Shown here: one piece after another, positions 17,952-26,930 of the stretch
How the letters are laid out: the number at the start of each line of letters is the position of its first letter
Numbering within the stretch: the stretch's first letter is position 1
NCBI GenBank assembly: GCA_027858965.1
Contig: JAQIBS010000076.1
Location: forward strand, 1-38,831
Source: Kiritimatiellia bacterium
Lineage (GTDB): Bacteria; Verrucomicrobiota; Kiritimatiellia; RFP12; UBA1067
Reading direction: 5' to 3'
DNA length: 38,831 bases
Program-made: the position numbers and the translations under genes
The notes under the pieces: generated by a model
Told to the model about the DNA's origin: nothing
Seen by the model: the letters and a program-made list of their open reading frames with translations, nothing else
Database searches by the model: none

Positions 17952-19349
17952 ATTCCCGCACCAGCTCTGTATTCCCCTCAGAATCGCCTCTGCGGCCTCT
18001 CTCTGGAATTTGGTGGTCTGGATCAGCTCTTCGCCTTCGGGGCTGGTGATGAAGTCCAGTTCAATCAGAATAGATGGAACTGCGGGGTTGCGACATACGG
18101 CCAGATTGCCGTAGAGAACGCCTGCGTTACGCACCGGTGATATTTTGCCCAGTTCGGTGTTGACCGGTTTTGCGAGCTCCTTACCGATCTTGTTCCATGC
18201 GTATGTGGAGATGTGCCGTCTGTCACGCGGGTTCTGCTGAGAGGGGCAGGAGTTGTAGTGTATTGAGATAAAGGCATCGGCCCTTTTGTTGTAGCCTGCA
18301 CGTACGCGATCGTAGAGCCCCACGTAATCATCTGTTGAACGCGTCAGTAAAGTTTGGTAACCCGCTTTCTCAAAAACATCTTTCAGTAGCAGCACCTGCT
18401 TCAGGGTAACCTCATTTTCCTTTAACCCTGAGGGACCAATTGCGCCGCTGTCTGTACCGCCGTGACCTGCATCGAGGACAAGCAGAATATCTTTGGCCTT
18501 TTTCTTAGTAGGAGGAAAGGGACCGTAGCCATCTGTAATATCTGTACGTTTCAAATCAGCGGATGTTCCCTGAGTCAGTTTGATTTGCTCTAGGTATTTG
18601 CTGTTAACATAGCACTCCTTTGCGTTGATTGCCATTTTCCGATAAGAACCCTCATATCCGCTACTGGCGATAATATCACCGGGATAGAGAAAAGCGATGA
18701 TCTCACCTGCATCCGGTTTACTGCGCGCCCGTGTCGAGAAGAGTTCGCCGATGACCTTAAAGCTCTCCGGGGCATTAAGGGTGTTGAGAGATCCGGCTTT
18801 GACATCTTGTAGTCCTTTAGCAAAAAAGGTAACCGGCAGATCCTTTAAAGGGCAGGATAGTCGCAGTGGAATCGACCAGATATCTTTATATTGCTTGTTG
18901 GCTTTTAAGGAAATGGTACGTTCGCCCACCTGAACCTGTGGATTAGAGCCGGCTGGTGCTTTGCAACTGATCCTAAAAGTTTTACCTGTGATCACACCGG
19001 ATGTGCGGACTGGGTAGAGCGGGGTTATTTTGGGTGGTGCTGGTTTTGGTTTCGGCTGCGAAAAGAAAAAAATATGCTTTGTTTCAAAAGAACCGGATTT
19101 AATGTTAAGTATGTTTTTGCCCGGTATCATGGTCTGCATAAAAAGAAAGCTGCCGGTTCGGTAGGGGACGATGGTTTTTTTGTTAATACTCAGCTGGGTT
19201 TCGGCGGGTTTGATGTTTCCGGCTACGAAGGTTTGAGGACCTGTGAAGAGGGTGCTGCCTTCAGGAGGGAAGGTTATCTGGACTTCAACTGCAGGTAGGT
19301 TAAAGGCAGAAAAAAGAAAAAGTAGTATAATATGGAGATTTAGTTTCAT
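17949..19349 (-). CDS. Secreted N-acetylmuramoyl-L-alanine amidase (Amidase_3) with SH3-like domain
   Basis: Zinc enzyme that cuts the bond between N-acetylmuramic acid and the stem peptide in the periplasm, usually at cell division or separation. 466 residues: signal peptide 1-20 (IILLFLFSAFNLPA), a beta-rich N-terminal region, a bacterial SH3-like domain (about 198-256), and Amidase_3 from 287 to the end. Zinc ligands His296 (DAGHGG), Glu311 and His364 (SIHYN) and the catalytic Glu430 (ILIELDF) are all there. It is divergent from the Nfu-like gene. The stop codon TAG lies in a GGGGTTAGGG repeat, so the last residues may have been changed by repeat insertion. Confidence 0.93.
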   Translation of the reverse strand: MKLNLHIILLFLFSAFNLPAVEVQITFPPEGSTLFTGPQTFVAGNIKPAETQLSINKKTIVPYRTGSFLFMQTMIPGKNILNIKSGSFETKHIFFFSQPKPKPAPPKITPLYPVRTSGVITGKTFRISCKAPAGSNPQVQVGERTISLKANKQYKDIWSIPLRLSCPLKDLPVTFFAKGLQDVKAGSLNTLNAPESFKVIGELFSTRARSKPDAGEIIAFLYPGDIIASSGYEGSYRKMAINAKECYVNSKYLEQIKLTQGTSADLKRTDITDGYGPFPPTKKKAKDILLVLDAGHGGTDSGAIGPSGLKENEVTLKQVLLLKDVFEKAGYQTLLTRSTDDYVGLYDRVRAGYNKRADAFISIHYNSCPSQQNPRDRRHISTYAWNKIGKELAKPVNTELGKISPVRNAGVLYGNLAVCRNPAVPSILIELDFITSPEGEELIQTTKFQREAAEAILRGIQSWCGN

Positions 19350-19479
19350 GTTTATTGACTATACATTGCCTCGATGAAAATTGGAATAATAAAAAATTAA
19401 TGAAAAATTACGCTGAGATGTTGACCTTTTAAAGAAATTAAGGCATTATATTGACCACTTTAACAAAGGAATTTTTTTT

Positions 19480-19698
19480 ATGGAAGAGCAGATTAAAGCA
19501 AAACTGGAAGAGATGCGTGGAATGTTGCAGGCCGATGGCGGTGATCTGGACCTTGTATCTATTGAAGGCAAAACTGTAACTCTTAAATTGCGTGGTGCTT
19601 GTGGTTCTTGTCCTCATGCTCAGGTAACTCTTAAGCAGGGAATTGAACGTGCTCTCCGTGAGTCAATTGATCCAGAGATCGTTGTAGAACGTGCTTAA
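19480..19698 (+). CDS. NifU C-terminal-like iron-sulfur scaffold protein (Nfu)
   Basis: A 72-residue stand-alone NifU C-terminal domain, which carries and delivers Fe-S clusters. The cluster-binding CGSC is at Cys41 and Cys44; [12 protein letters not shown] and [11 protein letters not shown] are also typical. ATG 19480 has AAAGGA upstream. A TTGACC at 19421-19426 with an ATTATA-like -10 near 19445-19450 may be its promoter (weak). The next gene is tRNA-Pro, 19 bases after the stop, perhaps on the same transcript. Confidence 0.93.
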   Translation: MEEQIKAKLEEMRGMLQADGGDLDLVSIEGKTVTLKLRGACGSCPHAQVTLKQGIERALRESIDPEIVVERA

Positions 19699-19717
19699 AT
19701 TTAATTTATGATTTTGT

Positions 19718-19794
19718 CGGAGCGTAGCGCAGCCTGGTAGCGCGCTGCGTTCGGGACGCAGAGGCCGAGGGTTCGAATCCCTCCGCTCCGACCA
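19718..19794 (+). tRNA. tRNA-Pro (anticodon CGG)
   Basis: Acceptor CGGAGCG/CGCTCCG, anticodon stem CTGCG/CGCAG with loop TTCGGGA (anticodon CGG), T-arm GAGGG-TTCGAAT-CCCTC, and encoded CCA. Reads CCG codons. Confidence 0.95.
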
Positions 19795-19804
19795 TTATTA
19801 TTAT

Positions 19805-19836
19805 AAAAACACGCCGGAAACGGGCGTGTTTTTTTG
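19805..19836 (+). terminator. Intrinsic terminator after tRNA-Pro
   Basis: AACACGCC pairs with GGGCGTGTT around a short loop and is followed by a run of T. The A-rich left side means it could also work for the minus-strand gene that ends at 19841. Confidence 0.85.
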
Positions 19837-19840
19837 TTTC

Positions 19841-20095
19841 TCAATCCTCCACTTTAACCAGCACGCGGCCTTCGCCCTTTTCGTTATGACCGTAGAGTTT
19901 ATAAACACTACGTCCGTCCTGCATCTCTCGTTTTGGTGGCAGATCATAGATATCTGTTGAATTACTGATAGGATGATTCAGGATCAGCTTGTTATCTTTG
20001 ACCTCCCAGGACCCATCCCATTTTACATTATCGTTGAATTTGCCGGAAAATCTGTGGCCTCTTGAAAAAATAAGTTCGTATTTAACCATCGGCAT
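19841..20095 (-). CDS. Small lipocalin-like hypothetical protein, possibly 5'-truncated
   Basis: 84 residues from the first ATG. The pattern SRGHRFSGKF, WDGSWEVKDNKLIL resembles the beta-strands of small lipocalin-like or DUF-type domains in which a warhead of the kind I-G-R-W-E precedes. That motif (KIIGRWE) is present here but lies upstream of the first ATG, in frame; the frame stays open back to about 20163, overlapping the end of the ATPase gene, with no ATG, GTG or TTG in it. So either the domain starts from an unusual codon or the gene has lost its true beginning. No signal peptide. Function unknown. Confidence 0.5.
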   Translation of the reverse strand: MPMVKYELIFSRGHRFSGKFNDNVKWDGSWEVKDNKLILNHPISNSTDIYDLPPKREMQDGRSVYKLYGHNEKGEGRVLVKVED

Positions 20096-20135
20096 CTCCC
20101 ATCGACCGATAATTTTATCATCATATTTTGCTGCA

Positions 20136-21107
20136 TCAAACAGAAGGTTTGAAACAGGCGCATTGGTGTTTTGCCGACTTTAATGCTTCAAGTGGGGGGG
20201 TATTTGATCGGCAATGATCATCGGCCAAAGGACAACGTGGAGCAAAGGGGCAACCCTTGATCTCTTTTGTCTGGCTGATTTCAACTGGAGCTGTGTCATC
20301 CTCCGGCAGCGGGGTGCCAATCCGAGGAACAGCCCGCATCAAAAGGCGGGTATAAGGGTGCGCCGGGGTGTCCAGTACGTCAGCAGTTGGTCCGGTTTCC
20401 AGAATTTTACCGAGATACATGACGGCAATACGGTCGCTGATGTGTTCCACAACACCGATGTCATGTGTAATAAACAGATAGGATAATTTGCGTTTCTGCT
20501 GCAGTTCTTCAAGCAGGTTGAGAACCTGGGCGCGTACAGAAAGATCAAGTGCGCTGACCGCTTCATCACAGATTAAGAGTTTCGGGTTTAGAGAGAGAGC
20601 TCTGGCAATGCTGATTCGTTGACGCTGTCCACCAGAGAATTCATGCGGATAGCGATCGAGGACATCTGATGGCATACCAACATCATTGAGCAACTTACCT
20701 GCATCGGCATGGCGGGTCTCACGTGTGGTTAACCCATAGGCCAGCATTGCTTCAGTCACCAGCTCCAGCACGGTGTGGCGGGGATTAAGTGATGCTTGCG
20801 GATTCTGAAAAACAACCTGCACTGACCGGCGAAAAGCTTTAAGCTGGTCGCCCTTCATGGTCAATAAATCCTCGCCATTCATCAGAATTGAACCGGAGCG
20901 CGGTTTCTCCAGTTTAAGGATGGTTCTGGCCAGGGTGGATTTGCCACAGCCGGATTCACCCACGACACCCAGTGTTTCGCCGTCATAGATGTCGATAGAG
21001 ACATCATCAACGGCGCGCACGTAACCGACAGTACGGGCAAACACACCCTTTTTGATAGGGAACCATGTTTTTAAATTACGCGTGCTTAGTAAAAGCTTTG
21101 AACTCAT
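20136..21107 (-). CDS. Oligopeptide/dipeptide ABC transporter ATP-binding protein (OppF/DppF type)
   Basis: Cytoplasmic ATPase subunit of a peptide importer, 323 residues. Walker A GESGCGKST (50-58), Q-loop in VFQNPQASLNP, signature FSGGQRQRISIARAL, Walker B LLICDEAVSALD, and the C-terminal oligopeptide-type extension GCPFAPRCPLADDHC with its cysteines. Normally it lies in a row with OppA, B, C and D, but none is next to it here; upstream is a repeat and a divergent glycosidase gene. No clear ribosome site at ATG 21107. It may serve permeases encoded elsewhere. Confidence 0.9.
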   Translation of the reverse strand: MSSKLLLSTRNLKTWFPIKKGVFARTVGYVRAVDDVSIDIYDGETLGVVGESGCGKSTLARTILKLEKPRSGSILMNGEDLLTMKGDQLKAFRRSVQVVFQNPQASLNPRHTVLELVTEAMLAYGLTTRETRHADAGKLLNDVGMPSDVLDRYPHEFSGGQRQRISIARALSLNPKLLICDEAVSALDLSVRAQVLNLLEELQQKRKLSYLFITHDIGVVEHISDRIAVMYLGKILETGPTADVLDTPAHPYTRLLMRAVPRIGTPLPEDDTAPVEISQTKEIKGCPFAPRCPLADDHCRSNTPPLEALKSAKHQCACFKPSV

Positions 21108-21198
21108 TGTGTTTTTGTATCAAATAAACTATTCATGCGCAAGTGTGGACTCTATGCTGCTATCATTCATTTTCGTGTTTTTTCTGTACTTTTTTTAT

Positions 21199-21281
21199 TT
21201 CTCACAGAGGCACAGAGTTCACAGAGTAATATATCTTTAGTGGTTTTCTCTCCGTGTTCTCTGCGAGTCTGTGAGAGATAA
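21199..21281. repeat. CTCACAGAGG palindromic element, copy A
   Basis: Imperfect inverted repeat: CTCACAGAGGCACAGAG at the left and CTGTGAGAGATAA at the right, around an AT-rich centre containing TCTTTAGTGG. Almost identical to copy B (23575-23653), differing mainly by a 2-base insertion and a few changes near the right arm. No ORF. The remainder of the gap 21108-21358 shows nothing else I recognise. Confidence 0.9.
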
Positions 21282-21358
21282 TTTGTGGATAATATTTTTA
21301 CGAAGCAAATATATTTTATTTGTTCGGAAAATCAAAGGTGTTGTGCGGGTTATCTAAA

Positions 21359-21387
21359 TTGATTCCAGTTGGAGTTGTGTATATACT
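21359..21387 (+). promoter_or_regulatory. Promoter of the glycosidase gene
   Basis: TTGATT (21359-21364), 17-base spacer, TATACT (21382-21387). The predicted start near 21394 leaves a 25-base leader that contains the AAAGGGAG ribosome site, which supports ATG 21419 as the start codon. Confidence 0.6.
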
Positions 21388-21418
21388 GCTATTGATTATT
21401 AATAAAAGGGAGATTTTG

Positions 21419-22888
21419 ATGAAAAAAGTTTTGGTATTATGCAGTTTGGCTTTGGTGAGTTCTGTTTTGGCTCAGGTGATTGATAATACAGATACAAGGG
21501 TGCAGACCACTCTTGATCCTGGGTTGAAGCGGATTGGAACGATTAATCCCAAGAGTATTGATGAAATTGGATCTTCGCGCTGGGCACTGGGTTGCGAAAC
21601 GATTGATCGTGAGTATTCGGATTATGATGCTTTTGCCTCTTATCTGCCTGCTCTGGGTATAAAAAAGATTCGTTTACAGGGGGGCTGGGCCCGTTGCGAA
21701 CGAGATCCCGGCATTTATGACTTTGCCTGGCTTGATCATATTATTGATGATGCCCGTTCGCGTGGCCTTGAGATCTGGCTGGAGACCAGTTATGGCAACC
21801 CCATCTATAAAGGCGGTGGTGGCAGAACATTGGCTGATGGCTTTCCTGATCAAAATCCAGGTTTGGAAGCATGGGATAAGTGGGTTGAGCTGATGGCCAA
21901 ACGCTATAAGGGAAAAGTTCGCGACTGGTCGGTCTGGAATGAACCAGAGCTGCGCAGCGCCAATAAACCTGAGAAGATTGTTAATTTTTCTATTCGTACA
22001 GCAGAGATTATAAAACATAATATTCCTGATGCAAGGATTGCAGGTCTCTCTCTCTGTACTTTCGGTGGAAACCGACTGCCGATTGTTGAGTCGTTTCTGA
22101 AAACGCTCAAAGAGCAGAATAAGACGGATCTCTTTACCTGGATTGTCTATCATCATTATGCAAAGAATCCTGATGAAAAATACGAGCAGGTAGCACCGGT
22201 CAAGGAGTTGATAGAGAAGTATGCTCCGAATATTAAAATGTGGCAGGGGGAATCGGGTACTCAGTCTGAGTATTGCAAAGCAGGGGCATTGTGTAAATAT
22301 CCCTGGACTGAAATTACCCAGGCCAAGTGGTATACACGCAGAATGCTGGGTGACATTGGCCATGGAGTTGTCTCCTCTGTTTTTACTGCAGCTGATCTTG
22401 ATTACCGCACTACCTCTTTTCATAATGGACTTGTTCGCTATGGCTTAATCAAGACCTCTGGTGCTGCGGATGGATTTAAGGTCCTGAAGGTCAAAACATC
22501 CTACTATGCGGTTCAGAATGTGGTTTCGGTTTTTAATGATAATCTGGAATTGATCCCTGATTACGCATGTGAAGTGACATGTGATAAAGAGGTTCAGGTT
22601 TACGGACACAGGGATATCAAAAGTGGAAAACAGGTATGTGTTTTCTGGGATAAATCGGATATCCCCTCAGATTTTCATAAGACAGCAAGTGCAACTCTGA
22701 AGATCAAGGGCGGCAACTTTAAAGATCCTGTCTGGGTCGATACAATTACCGGCGGCGTCTATGAAATCCCCAAAGAAAAAATGCTGGTTGAGCATGGTTT
22801 TGTGATCTTTAAGGATATTCCGGTTTATGATGCCGCGACCTTTATCATTGATAAAGAGCTCTTAACAATCACACCATCAAAGTATTGA
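21419..22888 (+). CDS. Secreted clan GH-A glycoside hydrolase (GH39-like)
   Basis: 489 residues from ATG 21419, behind AAAGGGAG; an in-frame upstream start at 21320 is not supported. Residues 1-18 are a signal peptide (LVLCSLALVSSVLA-Q). The body is a likely TIM barrel with the two clan-A catalytic glutamates: acid/base Glu175 in VWNEPE and nucleophile Glu278 in WQGESG. This arrangement, and LGIKKIRLQGGW near the start, is closest to GH39-like beta-xylosidases, with a beta-sandwich-like C-terminal part. Substrate is not predictable; a plant or algal polysaccharide fragment is a reasonable guess. The 3' end overlaps the convergent tsaC gene by 12 bases. Confidence 0.85.
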   Translation: MKKVLVLCSLALVSSVLAQVIDNTDTRVQTTLDPGLKRIGTINPKSIDEIGSSRWALGCETIDREYSDYDAFASYLPALGIKKIRLQGGWARCERDPGIYDFAWLDHIIDDARSRGLEIWLETSYGNPIYKGGGGRTLADGFPDQNPGLEAWDKWVELMAKRYKGKVRDWSVWNEPELRSANKPEKIVNFSIRTAEIIKHNIPDARIAGLSLCTFGGNRLPIVESFLKTLKEQNKTDLFTWIVYHHYAKNPDEKYEQVAPVKELIEKYAPNIKMWQGESGTQSEYCKAGALCKYPWTEITQAKWYTRRMLGDIGHGVVSSVFTAADLDYRTTSFHNGLVRYGLIKTSGAADGFKVLKVKTSYYAVQNVVSVFNDNLELIPDYACEVTCDKEVQVYGHRDIKSGKQVCVFWDKSDIPSDFHKTASATLKIKGGNFKDPVWVDTITGGVYEIPKEKMLVEHGFVIFKDIPVYDAATFIIDKELLTITPSKY

Positions 22889-23455
22889 GTGGATCTGTTC
22901 AGATGTGATGGCACCCTCGCGTAGAATCGTGAGGGTGTTGTCGGCATCAACTTTGACTACCGTGCTGGCAACGCCTCCCGGGGAGGTTCCTCCGTTGATC
23001 ACAAGGTCGGCTTCAAGACCGACATCTTTTAATGCTTCCACTGCGCTTTTGGCTGGCATAGCACCGCTCAGATTTGCGCTGGTAACCCGCAATGTTCCTT
23101 CGCAGGCTTTTAACAGTTCACGGGTCTGATCATGATCGGGTACGCGGAATCCCTCGAACTCATTACCGCAGGGCAGTACCAGAGTCAAAGCACCCGGCCA
23201 GAATGCATCCATCAGCTTTTGCGCCTTGGCCGGAACATCACTGCAGAATTTCAGGACGGACTCCTTATCTGCGGCCAGCAGTGCAATCGGTTTGCCGGTA
23301 GGTCGACCTTTAATAGTGCAGATGCGGGCAACGGCCGAGCTACTGTCAGGGTGGGCTGCGATGCCGTAGACAGTATCCGTCGGGATGATGGCAACGCCAC
23401 CTGCCCGCAGGATGAATGCGGCGTTAGTGATGGTTTCTGATGTGATAGTGCTCAT
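22877..23455 (-). CDS. tsaC: Threonylcarbamoyl-AMP synthase (Sua5/YciO/YrdC family)
   Basis: Makes threonylcarbamoyl-AMP from threonine, bicarbonate and ATP for t6A in ANN-decoding tRNAs. 192 residues from ATG 23455; a TTG 36 bases upstream would add 12 residues unlike the family. Conserved parts: GGVAIIPTDTVYGIAAHP, KGRPTGKPIALLA (the K-x-R nucleotide-binding region), and VTSANLSG. It is the short form without the Sua5 C-terminal domain. No good ribosome site at either start. Confidence 0.92.
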   Translation of the reverse strand: MSTITSETITNAAFILRAGGVAIIPTDTVYGIAAHPDSSSAVARICTIKGRPTGKPIALLAADKESVLKFCSDVPAKAQKLMDAFWPGALTLVLPCGNEFEGFRVPDHDQTRELLKACEGTLRVTSANLSGAMPAKSAVEALKDVGLEADLVINGGTSPGGVASTVVKVDADNTLTILREGAITSEQIHSIL

Positions 23456-23574
23456 GGCGGTAGTTTTAGCAGGAATGCGCAGTTGATTCAAGTACAGAGT
23501 TTGTTAACATCAGCGATAGGACGCAAGTCAGTTCAGTTGAGAATTGAAAGTTGTTGGGCGTAAATACATTTTCT

Positions 23575-23653
23575 CTCTCACAGAGGCACAGAGTTCACAG
23601 AGTAATATCTTTAGTGGTTTTCTCTCCGTGTTCTCTGTGACTCTGTGAGAACT
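23575..23653. repeat. CTCACAGAGG palindromic element, copy B
   Basis: Nearly the same sequence as copy A at 21199-21281, in the same orientation, about 2.4 kb away. The pair flanks the glycosidase and tsaC genes. Confidence 0.9.
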
Positions 23654-23701
23654 AATCCTTGGAGCAGTAATATCCTGTGAATTCTGTCAAAGAATTTGGT
23701 T

Positions 23702-23765
23702 GCGGCTATGCTGCGCTACGTCCTCCGTGGTAAAAAATCCGGTTTGCGGGCAGAGCCCGCGTTAG
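23702..23765 (+). repeat. Two triloop palindromes and CCTCCGTGGT repeat, copy 2
   Basis: GCGGC-TAT-GCTGC (23702-23714), then CCTCCGTGGT (23722-23731), then a perfect GCGGGC-AGA-GCCCGC (23746-23760) followed by GTTAG. The second half matches positions 62-106. It ends 23 bases before the lipoprotein gene. Confidence 0.75.
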
Positions 23766-23787
23766 TAATTAACAGGAGCAAAAAGAA

Positions 23788-24234
23788 ATGAACCAAATTA
23801 AAACAGTAACTCTGATCTCTCTGGCTGTCGTGGCTCTCACCCTGACAAACACCTCCTGCAAAAAAGAGGGAGCAGAGGGTAACGAGAGCTCGAAAGAGGC
23901 GCAAAGTTCGCAGTTTACAACGGAATTTGAAACAATCAAGGGCAAATGGTTGCGTCCTGATGGCGGTTATGTGATTGAATTCAGGGAGCTTCTGCCTGAC
24001 AACCAGCTTTCCGTTGGTTACTTCAACCCTAATCCGATTAATGTCGGTGAGGCTAAAATTTATAAAGAGAATGATTTTTTAAAGGTTTTTGTTAAATTGC
24101 AGGATAGAAACTATCCTGGGTCAACCTACACCCTGATTTATGATAAAGCGAGTGACCAGCTGCGTGGCATCTATTTCCAGGCTGTTCAGGGCACTGAGTT
24201 TGAGGTGAGTTTCACCCGTATGCCCAGGGGTTAG
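23788..24234 (+). CDS. Small lipoprotein of unknown function
   Basis: 148 residues. The N-terminus is a lipoprotein signal: basic start, hydrophobic stretch (LISLAVVALTLTN) and lipobox NTSC with Cys24. After a Ser/Glu/Lys-rich linker (about 25-45), the domain reads IKGKWLRPDGGYVIEF, LSVGYFNPNPINVGEAKIY, YTLIYDKASDQLRGIYFQ, a repeated-strand pattern seen in lipocalin-like or beta-barrel lipid-anchored proteins. AGGAG lies upstream of ATG 23788. The stop TAG falls in a GGGGTTAGGG repeat. Likely an envelope lipoprotein; no specific role can be given. Confidence 0.8.
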   Translation: MNQIKTVTLISLAVVALTLTNTSCKKEGAEGNESSKEAQSSQFTTEFETIKGKWLRPDGGYVIEFRELLPDNQLSVGYFNPNPINVGEAKIYKENDFLKVFVKLQDRNYPGSTYTLIYDKASDQLRGIYFQAVQGTEFEVSFTRMPRG

Positions 24235-24285
24235 GGAGCTGAAGAGAGCTGGAGGGTTTAGGGAGCTGAAGGGTTTAGGGGCCTG
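24227..24285 (+). repeat. GGGGTTAGGG repeat at the lipoprotein 3' end
   Basis: Starts GGGGTTAGGGAGCTGAAGAG, whose TAG is the stop codon of the lipoprotein gene, and continues with two more GGTTTAGGG phrases. The first 20 bases equal the reverse complement of 17923-17942. Confidence 0.8.
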
Positions 24286-24340
24286 CTACCCGCGAAATTC
24301 TTCGAATAACCGAGTTTTATACATCATTTTTGTATTTTAA

Positions 24341-25489
<1,149 letters not shown>

Positions 25490-25549
25490 TTTATTTTTTC
25501 ATCGTTGCTTTCTGGTCTATACTTCCGGTAAAACGGGGGATTGATCAGT

Positions 25550-26404
25550 GTGAAGCAATCTAAATTATGGATTTGGATACTAATTGTATCTGTTGCGTCG
25601 TTAATATTCTGGCAGACAGGTGTGCGAAAAATTTCGCGAGAATTATTGTATCCATATGAGAATGCATGTCTTTGGTTTGAGCGAACTGTCTCGGTTCGTT
25701 TTAGAGCTGTCGTGTCGCGGACACGTTCCGCATCGGAAAATCGGATGCTGAAACGTGAAGTGGCTCTCCTGCAAATGTCTGTTGGCGATGCTGAGGCACG
25801 TGAACAGGAAAATCTGCGTTTACGGGAAGTTCTGGGCTTTAAGCCCTCTGTAAAGAGCCGCTGGATTGCGGCCACTGTTCTTTCTCGTGGTGGAACATCC
25901 GCTGCCTGGCAGAATATCCGTGTGGCTAAGGGCTCCAGTCAAGGAGTTCGCAAGGGCGATCCGGTGGTTGTCCCCGATGGCGTCGTCGGCCGCGTGGTTG
26001 AAGTCTCCGCTCACACCAGCGAGGTCTTGCTTATCACCGATCCCAACAGTCGCGTTGCCTGTGAATTGGATGTGCCATCTGAAGATCTGGGTGTGGTACG
26101 AGGGATTCTGTATGGCGGTGGAGCCCGGCCCGGCGTTGATCCGGAATTAACCCTTCTCTATGTGGTCAGCCCTCTTCGTTTACGTTATCTTTCCCGCGAA
26201 TTCAACCCTGCGCCTCGCACCCGTGTGATCAGCTCTGGATTGGGGCGCACTTTCCCTAAAGGACTGTTGGTGGGATATCTGCTGGATAGCCGGCTTGAAC
26301 CGAATGGTCTTTCGCGCGAAGCCCGGGTTGTTCCCTCTGTTGATATGGCCTCACTGGATGTAGTTTTTGTTCTTTCTGCTAGAGGGGGATCCTATGCGGA
26401 ATGA
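25550..26404 (+). CDS. mreC: Rod shape-determining protein MreC
   Basis: Periplasmic scaffold of the elongasome, anchored by one N-terminal helix (about residues 6-22, LWIWILIVSVASLIFW), followed by a coiled coil (about 60-95) and the double beta-barrel domain (WQNIRVAKGSSQGVRKGDPVVVPDGVVGRV). 284 residues from GTG 25550; GGGGGA ends 9 bases upstream, whereas the TTG at 25541 would touch it. It overlaps mreD by 11 bases. Confidence 0.93.
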   Translation: MKQSKLWIWILIVSVASLIFWQTGVRKISRELLYPYENACLWFERTVSVRFRAVVSRTRSASENRMLKREVALLQMSVGDAEAREQENLRLREVLGFKPSVKSRWIAATVLSRGGTSAAWQNIRVAKGSSQGVRKGDPVVVPDGVVGRVVEVSAHTSEVLLITDPNSRVACELDVPSEDLGVVRGILYGGGARPGVDPELTLLYVVSPLRLRYLSREFNPAPRTRVISSGLGRTFPKGLLVGYLLDSRLEPNGLSREARVVPSVDMASLDVVFVLSARGGSYAE

Positions 26405-26930
26405 TATAAATCTGCCTGTGATGGTGCTCACAACCTTGATAGCTGCTATTCTGCAGGATATGATTTCAATATCGGCATGGATGCCGGTTAAGGTGTGCTT
26501 TCTCTCCGCTGTGGCAATCTTTTATATTATCACCAGACCCTTTTCGAAAGCTCTTCTGGTAGTGCTCTGGGCCGGTATTCTTACCGATGCCCTGGGCGGC
26601 CTTCCTGTTTTTTGCACGGTGATCTTTCTGTTATGTGCATACGGAGTGGTGCATGCTTTACGCAGTATGATTTATTCAGCTGATATTTTTACAGGGATAA
26701 TTTTATGTGCAGGACTCTCTTTCCTGCAAATGATATGGACGCGAATCTGGGCTGGCACATCAGGACCTGCTGGAATTTGGTACAGTTTTGCACTTTTAGG
26801 GTATTCAATATTAGCGGGCGCAATTGCCGGTGGAGTGAGTTTTGCGATTTGTTTGCTGACTGATAAGTTCTCCGGATGTATTAAGCCCGTGAAAGAAAAA
26901 AATGGTTTATCGTGGTCAAAAGCTGACTAG
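26394..26930 (+). CDS. mreD: Rod shape-determining protein MreD
   Basis: Small inner-membrane protein of the elongasome with about five or six helices, 178 residues from ATG 26394 (AGAGGGGGA upstream, inside mreC). Recognition rests mainly on length, hydrophobic pattern and position between mreC and the PBP2 gene; MreD sequences vary widely. The motif ILTDALGGLPVF is typical. It overlaps mrdA by 29 bases. Confidence 0.85.
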   Translation: MRNDINLPVMVLTTLIAAILQDMISISAWMPVKVCFLSAVAIFYIITRPFSKALLVVLWAGILTDALGGLPVFCTVIFLLCAYGVVHALRSMIYSADIFTGIILCAGLSFLQMIWTRIWAGTSGPAGIWYSFALLGYSILAGAIAGGVSFAICLLTDKFSGCIKPVKEKNGLSWSKAD

